DNA from: JBIOJM01 sp044450785
GTDB lineage: Bacteria > Planctomycetota > Planctomycetia > Isosphaerales > Isosphaeraceae
Assembly: GCA_044450785.1 (NCBI GenBank)
Contig: JBIOJM010000070.1
Span: forward strand, 1-33,586
Length of the DNA stretch: 33,586 bases
Direction of reading: 5' to 3'
Both the position numbers and the translations under genes were made by a program. Below the pieces are notes generated by a model. That model was given only the letters and a program-made list of their open reading frames with translations, was not told the DNA's origin and did not search any database. Position 1 is the stretch's first letter. Each line of letters opens with the position of its first letter. Shown here one piece after another: positions 8,527 to 15,206 of this stretch.

Positions 8527-10451
8527 TCTCCCACCAGTGCCCGCCGCACGCGCCGCACTGTGTCGACGTAAACCGGGGGGAGGTCGATCGCACCGCCCTT
8601 TTCCGACCACCATCGCGGCTTTTCGCTGTAGATCCAGACATACTCGTCTGATTGCTCGACAGCGGCGCGCAGGCTGGCCTCGAAGCGGGCGGGGGAAAAG
8701 TAATTCTTCTCGACCTGCGCGGAATTCCAGCCGTTCTTTTGCCAGTCGTAATCAAGCCATAGACCGAAGCCGGCGGATACGACGTTCTGGTATTTCAGCC
8801 GATCGGCGGCCAGCCCGGTCGCCTTGATGGTGATCGCCTCATGGGCCCCGGCGAAAGCGCCCGCGTCGCGGTATCCGTACGACATCTCATGACCATCGAC
8901 GAGCCGCGTTTTCCCCTTCGCCGCCTCGAGCATCCCGTCGAGGTACGGGACGAGCAAACCGTCGGCGCAGTCCTCCAGCGGTTTTTTTCGACCATCGCTC
9001 TGCTTCCAGACCAGGCTGTGCCCAAACGTCACGAGGACCGTCAAGTCCGGGAAGCCTTCCTGAAAAGCCGTCATCACCTCGCGTCCCCGGCGCCGGGCCT
9101 CGGCCGCGTATTCCGTCCAGGGATGACGGCTCGCATCGCGCTGCTTCCGGTATTCAAAGAGTTTTCCTTGATACGCCTCGGTGTCGAGCAAGATCCCCGG
9201 GCCGCCCCCTGCGCGGGCGAGCCGGGCCGCCAGCCGGGCATTGCTCACCACGGCCGTGTGGTCGTCGAACCAGTCGAAATCGGCGGGCGTGACGTTGAAC
9301 CGCAGGAAGTTGTGGCGGAACCTCGTCCCGGCGAGCGACCCCAAATCGTCGAATGCCGGCTCGAGCTCAGCCTCGGAGAATCGCCGGCGGCCCCAGCAGA
9401 GCCAGGTGAAATTCTCCGGCGCCCGCCCGGCGCCTCGAGCCAGAACGTGGAAGACGCAGCCATCGAACGGCGTTTGCTCGAGCTGATCGCGGTGCCGGCG
9501 CAGAAAGGCGGTGTCCGGCTCGTCCCAGCCGAACTCGATGAGCTGCTTGCCAGGCGCGCCTTTGCCGGTGCCCGAGACTCGCCGCTCTTGGCCGGGAAAG
9601 TCCCTCCGATATGTCGCCCGCAATTCCGCGAAATCGGCCGGCATCAAGTAAATCTTGCCGCGGATCGTCTTCGACTCGCCCGGCTTCAAGCCACCGATGC
9701 GGAAGTCGGAATGAAGACAGACGATCACGCCTTGAAACAGCTCCTGGTACGGCTCCCAGGCGGTCGCCATCAGCTCCTTGCCATCGGCCGACACGCAGCC
9801 GATCAGACCGCTGGAAGCAACGATCGAGCTGAGCGGTCGCGGGTTGACGTCGTCACGGCTGACGCCTTCGGGACACCATACCTGCCCCGGCGTGTACAGC
9901 GCACCGCGGGCCCAGGGTGCCGTGGGCAGCCGGGCCGGCTTCCCGTCGACATCAATGAAACAGCGCGGCAGGTACGCCTCGGAGGAATGCTCCGGCTTGG
10001 TGCCCGCGTACCGATCCACGCGAATGCAAGGCTGTGCCCAGTGGGCCCGCGACTCGACCGCGGTCGGGTTGGTTGCGACCACGCGGAATTCGACCTCATC
10101 CCGACCGGCACGGATCTCGTGCTCGACCACGACTCCGTCGTCCAACCGAGACCGAAGGACGATCATGCGGCCATCGCGGCCCGATTCGACGAGCTGGGTT
10201 TGATGCGGGATGACCGTCTGTTTCCAATCACGCCGGGTTGACCCGGGGCGACAGAACGCCTCGATATACAAGACTTCGAGAGCGCCGCCGGGAAGATGCT
10301 TGCCGTGGATCGTCAGGATCTCCTTGTCCCAGGTCAGAGACAAGGTCCTCTCGGCGTCGGCGGCCGCAAGTGGCCGCGCGATCAAGCCGAGCCAGAACAA
10401 GCCGGTCCCGATCGAACTCCAGAGCAATCGTGCTGAACGCGGGGGCAACAC
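8523..10451 (-). CDS. Secreted protein with glycoside-hydrolase-like C-terminal region
   Basis: A roughly 640-residue protein beginning with a signal peptide (hydrophobic TGLFWLGLIARPLAAADA, cleavage probably after AAA), so it is exported. The first half resembles beta-sandwich folds seen beside carbohydrate enzymes. The second half has a barrel-like pattern, including ILLDTEAYQ, VLVTFGHSLVW, GFGLWLDYDW and EYVWIYSEKPRWW; acidic residues in the first and last of these could be catalytic. I do not recognise a named family, and the hydrolase idea is inference from pattern. The start is GTG 10451 or the adjacent TTG 10448, both behind a strong GGAGGAAG site. It begins only 10 bases after the RIC gene stop, so it may be the last gene of that transcript despite its different apparent role. 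Confidence 0.7.
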   Translation of the reverse strand: MLPPRSARLLWSSIGTGLFWLGLIARPLAAADAERTLSLTWDKEILTIHGKHLPGGALEVLYIEAFCRPGSTRRDWKQTVIPHQTQLVESGRDGRMIVLRSRLDDGVVVEHEIRAGRDEVEFRVVATNPTAVESRAHWAQPCIRVDRYAGTKPEHSSEAYLPRCFIDVDGKPARLPTAPWARGALYTPGQVWCPEGVSRDDVNPRPLSSIVASSGLIGCVSADGKELMATAWEPYQELFQGVIVCLHSDFRIGGLKPGESKTIRGKIYLMPADFAELRATYRRDFPGQERRVSGTGKGAPGKQLIEFGWDEPDTAFLRRHRDQLEQTPFDGCVFHVLARGAGRAPENFTWLCWGRRRFSEAELEPAFDDLGSLAGTRFRHNFLRFNVTPADFDWFDDHTAVVSNARLAARLARAGGGPGILLDTEAYQGKLFEYRKQRDASRHPWTEYAAEARRRGREVMTAFQEGFPDLTVLVTFGHSLVWKQSDGRKKPLEDCADGLLVPYLDGMLEAAKGKTRLVDGHEMSYGYRDAGAFAGAHEAITIKATGLAADRLKYQNVVSAGFGLWLDYDWQKNGWNSAQVEKNYFSPARFEASLRAAVEQSDEYVWIYSEKPRWWSEKGGAIDLPPVYVDTVRRVRRALVGD

Positions 10452-10461
10452 CTTCCTCCGA

Positions 10462-11208
10462 TCACAGTTCCGACCGGCTCGCCCCGGCGTTGAGCGCGGC
10501 CTCGGCAGCGCGGGCCCTGGGGAAGAGGATCTCGTTTTCCTTGTGGATGTGACGGTGGAGGTCCGCCTCGAGGGCGGCCAGCCCGGCGAGCGTCGCGAGG
10601 TAGGTTTCGCACGCGTCCGCGGGGGCCTGATACCCGTGCGTCAGGGACCGCAGCCGCGCCAGGGCGCTCCCGGTGTCCTCGTGTTCGTGCATCATGACGA
10701 AGATCGGGTTGTTGACACTGCCGCAGTGGAAGCTCGGCATCGACGTCGCGTTCTGAAGCTGCTTGACGATCGGGAAGAGGACCGTCTCCTCCTTGAGCAT
10801 GTGGGAATCAAGCTCGTCCTTGAGAGAAAGGACCGTGTCGCGGACCTCGGTCAGCTCGGGGTGCCGCGTGCCGTGCGCGGCGACAAGCTTCTCCGTGAGG
10901 GCGGCCAGCCGCGGCAACTCGCGGCGCAGGTAGCTGTGGTGCTCGTCCACGATGTGATCCGCGAGGTCCCCCATCGGGACTTGGATCCAGTTGATCCGGT
11001 CCTCCTCATGGGTCTCGTCGTCGCTGGCGGCGATCTCCCGGAGGACGTCACCGACGTCGAGGCCCTTCTCCCGGCACGCCCGGTCAAGTGGCGTCTTCCC
11101 GCCACAGCAGTAGTCGATCCCGAGTCGTTCGAAGACGCGGGACCTGCCGGGGCGTTCGGCAACCAGCTCACCGACCCTCGTATTCGGGTCGACGTCATTC
11201 GCGATCAT
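10462..11208 (-). CDS. ric: Iron-sulfur cluster repair di-iron protein (RIC/YtfE/ScdA family)
   Basis: This 248-residue cytoplasmic protein has the two-part RIC layout. An N-terminal ScdA_N/DUF542 domain (about 10-60) carries the conserved cysteine pair in GIDYCCGGKTPL (C34-C35). A hemerythrin-like four-helix bundle follows, with metal-ligand candidates near H85/H90, H136 and E140 (HMLKEE), H174 (MMHEHED) and H220/E224 (HIHKENEILFP). The family repairs Fe-S clusters damaged by nitric oxide or oxidants through its di-iron site. The ATG at 11208 has AGGAG seven bases upstream and overlaps the stop of the preceding NnrS-like gene in an ATGA arrangement, implying translational coupling. It sits in a minus-strand run with sufS and sufU and diverges from a nitrogen-oxide-type molybdoenzyme, which fits nitrosative-stress defence. 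Confidence 0.9.
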   Translation of the reverse strand: MIANDVDPNTRVGELVAERPGRSRVFERLGIDYCCGGKTPLDRACREKGLDVGDVLREIAASDDETHEEDRINWIQVPMGDLADHIVDEHHSYLRRELPRLAALTEKLVAAHGTRHPELTEVRDTVLSLKDELDSHMLKEETVLFPIVKQLQNATSMPSFHCGSVNNPIFVMMHEHEDTGSALARLRSLTHGYQAPADACETYLATLAGLAALEADLHRHIHKENEILFPRARAAEAALNAGASRSEL

Positions 11209-13034
11209 GAGAGTGCTCCTGAAAGATGATTCGGTGTCTCGCAGATGGTAAGTCGCCGCGTCGCGACAGCGGCGTTGAGGTCGTCGAGCAGCAGGTCCTC
11301 CCGCACGCCTCTCATGTGAGCGGCCTGGGCAACGGTGACCTGCCGCGCCAGCGTCCGGCGGAGCAACGGCTGACGGAGGGCCGTGAAGCCATGTCGCTCG
11401 AACACCGCCTGGGTCTCGGGGAACAGGTCGAGGACGTCGGCCACGATGTGCTGGGGCTCGACCCGCGCGGAGCGCTCGCCCGCCGCACGGGGCACGGACG
11501 TCCGCTCGTCCCCGCGCCGGAGCATGATCCGGGCCAGCCCCAGACCCCACCAAGCCAAGCCGGCGACTTCCAGCGTCCCACTGACGCCGATCACGGTAAA
11601 GGCGGCGGGGTGCCAGTCGGTCAGGATTTGCGTCGAGACCCGGAGGAAACACCCAGCGTTCACCAGCAGGAACGGCCCCCAGAGCGCCGGCAGAGTGCGC
11701 GGGTCGATGCCGCCCAGGGTCGGCACGACCTTGGCGGCCATGCCCATGATCATCAGTGAGATGAACCCGACGGTGATCGCGTGGCGGGTCGCCCCGTAAT
11801 AGGCGTGGCTGAAGGGCACGCCGATCAGCCACAAGTAGCCCGGCATCAGCAGGACCATGGCCAGCGACACGGGCAGCCAGATCAGCGCTGCCCGGACGAA
11901 CTTCGCGCTGCGGTCGCGCGCCGGGAACGGCCGCCAGGGCCGCCAGGTCAGCACCACCAGCAAGACGCCGGCCGCGAGCATCAGCTTGGGTAACATCAGG
12001 AACGCGGCGAAGATGTGGTTACCCGTCCAGCGGTAGATGAGGAACAGGGCTACCTCGCCGAGGACCGCTGCCGTGAGCAGGCCCAGGGCCCACCACGCGC
12101 GCCGCGCGCCGACGTGGGGCAGGTCGAACAACGGCGGGAGCATGCGGAGTGCGACGCCCAGGATCATGAACAGGGCCAGGCCGTGGATCTGCAGGTCGCG
12201 GAGAGGGACCTGGTAAGTGGCGACGATCCAGATCAGCGCGTCGGCCGTTCCCGCCGCCATCGTGTTCCACGTGTGCCAGAGGCCGAAGACGCTCGATGTG
12301 GCGAACCAGGCCAGCGCACCCAGGATGAACCCGACGTAGGGCTCGAAGCGCGCGCCGCTACGCGCGAAAGTCATGGTGACCTGCCCGGCGAAGATCGCGA
12401 CGGCCGCGACCTGGAGGATGCCCCCGGTCAGCGCCAGGGTCAGGGCGAGCGGCCACGCCCCTGCGGCCGCCATCCCGACCGTCCGGAGGACGAGGCCGAC
12501 GACCATCAGCGTGAAGTTCCCCGCAGCCAGCCGGGGCGCAGTGAGCTCAGTCTGCCAGAGCCGGGGGAACGCCTGGTAGGCGAATCCCATGATGAACAAG
12601 CCCACCCAGCCGAAGATCTGGGCCTCGCCGTGGGAATTCACCTGGTGAAGCGAGGCGCCCTCGAACGAGCCGCCCAGGCCGATCTTCCAGAGCAACAGAG
12701 CACCCCAGCTCGTTCCCGCCGTCAAGGCCACGGCAATGGCGCCCAGGAAGTAGCGGCGGTAGATCGTGTCGGCGACCCCCGGCGCGTCCGCGTCCGCGGC
12801 GTCCCCGGGCCGGGTGACGGCCTCCGCCAGCTCGGCCAGCAGGCGGTTCTCATCGACCCCGTGCGTCCGGGCGAAGAAGCGGATCGACTCATGAGGGCCG
12901 AGCCTCCCGCCGCACCCGCGGAGGCCGTAGCGGTCGAAGACCGCCCGGGTCTCGGGATGCTCGCGGATCAGCTCCGGCAGGAAGACGTCCAGGGTCATGG
13001 CCGCCCCCCGGGCGTTCGCGGCGTCGGCTTCCAC
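11205..13034 (-). CDS. NnrS-like polytopic membrane protein with RIC-N/DUF1858-like domains at both ends
   Basis: A 609-residue protein whose middle (about 95-500) holds around a dozen hydrophobic segments. A histidine-bearing block, H130-Q-V-N-S-H135-GEAQIFGW then GLFIMGFAYQAFPR, resembles NnrS and haem-copper-type proteins of nitrogen-oxide metabolism. The N-terminus (LPELIREHPETRAVFDRYGLRGCGG, written here in parts: LPELIREHPETR and YGLRGCGG) resembles the ScdA_N/DUF1858 domain found in RIC, with one cysteine (C41). A second copy near 530-595 (IVADVLDLFPETQAVFERHG) lacks cysteine. NnrS proteins help cells resist nitric oxide. GTG 13034 is preferred because AAAGGA lies upstream at suitable distance; ATG 12998 would also keep the full domain. 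The stop overlaps the RIC start. Confidence 0.8.
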   Translation of the reverse strand: MEADAANARGAAMTLDVFLPELIREHPETRAVFDRYGLRGCGGRLGPHESIRFFARTHGVDENRLLAELAEAVTRPGDAADADAPGVADTIYRRYFLGAIAVALTAGTSWGALLLWKIGLGGSFEGASLHQVNSHGEAQIFGWVGLFIMGFAYQAFPRLWQTELTAPRLAAGNFTLMVVGLVLRTVGMAAAGAWPLALTLALTGGILQVAAVAIFAGQVTMTFARSGARFEPYVGFILGALAWFATSSVFGLWHTWNTMAAGTADALIWIVATYQVPLRDLQIHGLALFMILGVALRMLPPLFDLPHVGARRAWWALGLLTAAVLGEVALFLIYRWTGNHIFAAFLMLPKLMLAAGVLLVVLTWRPWRPFPARDRSAKFVRAALIWLPVSLAMVLLMPGYLWLIGVPFSHAYYGATRHAITVGFISLMIMGMAAKVVPTLGGIDPRTLPALWGPFLLVNAGCFLRVSTQILTDWHPAAFTVIGVSGTLEVAGLAWWGLGLARIMLRRGDERTSVPRAAGERSARVEPQHIVADVLDLFPETQAVFERHGFTALRQPLLRRTLARQVTVAQAAHMRGVREDLLLDDLNAAVATRRLTICETPNHLSGALS

Positions 13035-13105
13035 GGCACGATCCTTTCCTTTCGTTTTCTTGTCTTATGTCAACTGTCAACCCGGCTCGCTTCACACCGG
13101 GGAGG

Positions 13106-13489
13106 TCACGTCGCAGGCGGGTCGTCCGGCAGGACCTGCTGGAGGGCCCGCCACGCGAGCAGGCCGCACTTGAGCCGAGTGAGGCTCAGAGGGATACCGA
13201 GCAGGCGGACCATGTCATCGGCCGAGAACCGGCGCACCTCGTCAACCGGCCTCCCCTCGACGTGTTCCGCGAGCATGGACGCGGCCGCCTGGCTGATGGC
13301 GCAGCCATGACCGTCAAACCGCACGCGGCCGATCCGGCCCTCCGCATCGAGCTCCAGCTCGATGTGAATCCGGTCGCCGCACAGCGGGTTATCCAGGTCG
13401 GCGCTCAGGTCGGGCGAATCGAGTCGGCCCCGGTGGCGGGAGGAGTAATAGTGGTCGAGGATCTCTTCGCGGTAAAGGATGTCGTCCAT
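13106..13489 (-). CDS. sufU: SufU-type Fe-S assembly scaffold/sulfur-transfer protein
   Basis: A 127-residue protein of the NifU_N/IscU-like SufU family. The conserved zinc or cluster ligands are visible: C37 and D39 in NPLCGD, C63 in GHGCAIS and C108 in RLKCGLLAW. In Gram-positive bacteria SufU is a zinc-dependent partner that accepts persulfide sulfur from SufS. It lies 36 bases downstream of sufS in the same direction, the usual pairing. The ATG at 13489 has a weak purine-rich site (GACGGAG) just upstream. The sufBCD scaffold genes are absent from the window, so this pair may serve a dedicated role or work with scaffold genes elsewhere. Confidence 0.93.
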   Translation of the reverse strand: MDDILYREEILDHYYSSRHRGRLDSPDLSADLDNPLCGDRIHIELELDAEGRIGRVRFDGHGCAISQAAASMLAEHVEGRPVDEVRRFSADDMVRLLGIPLSLTRLKCGLLAWRALQQVLPDDPPAT

Positions 13490-13525
13490 CTCCGTCTCTC
13501 TTCGTGGAGGGGGTGAAAGGGGGGG

Positions 13526-14869
13526 CTAGAGGCACCCGCGGCGCCGAAAGACGCGATTCGCACCCTCGATCGATTCGGCAAGCCTGTCGATCTCCTCGAT
13601 GGTGTTGTACAGGGCGACGCTGGCGCGTGCCGAGGCCGCGAGCCCGAGCCGTTCGTGGAGCGGCATGGCGCAATGATGGCCGGCCCGGATGGCAACGCCG
13701 GAGCGGTCGAGCAACTGCGCCAGATCGTGGGGATGCAGACCCTCGACGGTGAACCCGATGACCCCTCCCTTGTGCTCCGGCTCCGGGCCGAGCAATCGCA
13801 CCCCGGCGACGGCCGAGAGCGCCAGGTGGGCGTGCTCTGTGAGACGGCGCTCGTGGTCGCGCACGGCGTTGCGCTCGAACCGGGAGAGGTAATCCGCGGC
13901 GGCCCCCAGGCCAATGGCCTGGGCGATCGGTGGTGTGCCCGCCTCGAACTTCCAGGGCACGTCGTTCCACTCGGCGCATTGCCGGTCCACGCGAAGGACC
14001 ATACCCCCGCCCCCCATCACCGGGGGCATCGCCTCCAGGTGTTCCCGTTTCGCGTAGAGCACTCCCACGCCCGTCGGCCCGCACATCTTATGGCCTGAGA
14101 AGGCCACGAAATCGGCGTCGAGGGCCGTCACGTCCATCGGTAGGTGCCCCACGGCCTGGGCAGCGTCTACCAGCACCAGTGCCCCGCACCGGCGGGCCAT
14201 GCCGATCAGCTCACCCACGGGCGGGATTGTGCCCAGCACGTTTGACATGGCGGTGACAGCGATGAGCCGCGTGCGCTCCGAGATCTGGCGCTCAAAGGCA
14301 TCCACGCTCAGCCGGCCGTCCTCGGTCATCTCGGCAAACTTCAGCACCACGCCGACCCGGCGGACCAACATCTGCCAGGGCAGGAGGTTCGAGTGGTGCT
14401 CCAGCGCGCTGACGACAATCTCGTCGCCCGCCCTGAGGAACGTATCGCCCCACGACTGCGCCACCAGGTTGATCGATTCCGTCGTGCCCCGGGTGAACAC
14501 AATCTGATCGGGCCCGGCCGCCCCGATGAACCGTGCCACCCGGTCCCGGGCCGATTCGTACGCCTCGGTGGCTCGCTCGCTCAAGGTGTGCAGGCCGCGA
14601 TGCACGGTGGCCGAGTAGTCGGCGTCGTAACCCCGCACGGCGCGGATGACCGACCGGGGCTTCAGGCTGGTGGCGGCATTGTCCAGGTAGACCAGCGGTA
14701 CCCCGGGTCGCAGCTCCTGTTCGACTGCGGGAAAATCCTTCCGCACCGAGCGCGAGTCGAACGGCACCGCCCCCGCTCGCGCGCCCGCTGGGGTCGCTAC
14801 CCCCAGGTTACCAGCCGGAGCGATCTCGGCGATCGGAACCTGCACGGATGCCTGTCTCGCGGAAACCAT
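13526..14869 (-). CDS. sufS: Cysteine desulfurase, SufS-type
   Basis: A 447-residue PLP-dependent group II cysteine desulfurase that takes sulfur from cysteine for Fe-S cluster assembly. The PLP lysine is K261 in SGHKMCGPTG, and the active-site persulfide cysteine is C400 in RAGHHCAMPL. YLDNAATSLKP near 60-70 marks the start of the conserved fold. It carries about 40 extra residues at the N-terminus compared with typical SufS (about 405-420); this tail is alanine-rich and unassigned. The ATG at 14869 is backed by AGGAGGG four bases upstream, so the tail is probably translated. It heads a minus-strand run with sufU, the NnrS-like gene and RIC, and diverges from the molybdoenzyme genes across a shared regulatory region. 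Confidence 0.93.
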   Translation of the reverse strand: MVSARQASVQVPIAEIAPAGNLGVATPAGARAGAVPFDSRSVRKDFPAVEQELRPGVPLVYLDNAATSLKPRSVIRAVRGYDADYSATVHRGLHTLSERATEAYESARDRVARFIGAAGPDQIVFTRGTTESINLVAQSWGDTFLRAGDEIVVSALEHHSNLLPWQMLVRRVGVVLKFAEMTEDGRLSVDAFERQISERTRLIAVTAMSNVLGTIPPVGELIGMARRCGALVLVDAAQAVGHLPMDVTALDADFVAFSGHKMCGPTGVGVLYAKREHLEAMPPVMGGGGMVLRVDRQCAEWNDVPWKFEAGTPPIAQAIGLGAAADYLSRFERNAVRDHERRLTEHAHLALSAVAGVRLLGPEPEHKGGVIGFTVEGLHPHDLAQLLDRSGVAIRAGHHCAMPLHERLGLAASARASVALYNTIEEIDRLAESIEGANRVFRRRGCL

Positions 14870-14982
14870 GCGACCCTCCTACCTCAGGCCGGCGGACGAC
14901 CCAGGGCCAAACTCGGCACGACTGCCCTTCTGCATCGTACGATCGGAACTCAGCCAGCCCATCGTGTCGTCTCGACTCAATA

Positions 14983-15010
14983 ATTGGACATTTTGATCTT
15001 GATGTCCAAT
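14983..15010. promoter_or_regulatory. Candidate operator: 9-bp perfect palindrome between divergent arms
   Basis: ATTGGACAT at 14983-14991 is the exact reverse complement of ATGTCCAAT at 15002-15010, separated by ten bases. Arm length and spacing suit a dimeric regulator bound across about two to three helical turns. It is the most prominent symmetric element seen in the 337-base gap between sufS and the haem subunit gene, and it lies in locally AT-richer DNA. The regulator is not encoded in the window and I cannot match the site to a known family with confidence. Confidence 0.55.
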
Positions 15011-15016
15011 AGTAGC

Positions 15017-15030
15017 TTGATTAGAATCGG
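15017..15030 (+). promoter_or_regulatory. Weak FNR/CRP-family-like site
   Basis: TTGAT-TAGA-ATCGG matches the FNR/DNR/NNR consensus TTGAT-N4-ATCAA at eight of ten defined bases, with both mismatches at the right end. It is six bases downstream of the palindrome at 14983-15010 and about 175 bases upstream of the haem subunit start. An oxygen- or NO-responsive regulator would suit the genes, but a match this weak may be chance. Confidence 0.25.
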
Positions 15031-15206
15031 GCCGCAAGGCCTCGATGATTCGATTCTATCCGCGTTCTCGCACGCGGGCGAGATGCGCCTGGCACCCGGC
15101 CGGCGGACGAGCGTCCCGGCCGGGTTTTTTCCGACAAATCATCGCGCCAAGATCCCGAAGCTCCAACCTTTTTTCAGTGGATCGATCGAATGCGAGGGCT
15201 CTGGTG

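Noticed and set aside
8841..10241. A 466-codon plus-strand open frame inside the secreted-protein gene
   Set aside because: It lies wholly antisense to a gene with a signal peptide and strong ribosome site, and its translation matches nothing recognisable.
13068..13080. Possible FNR palindrome or strong promoter upstream of the NnrS-like gene
   Set aside because: The two GTCAA copies (13069-13073, 13076-13080) are direct, not inverted, and no acceptable -10 hexamer follows either TTGACA on the minus strand.
12015..13310. A 431-codon plus-strand open frame opposite the NnrS-like gene and the end of sufU
   Set aside because: Antisense shadow: it is hydrophilic and repetitive in Gln/Arg/Glu/Asp, whereas the other strand encodes a convincing membrane protein.
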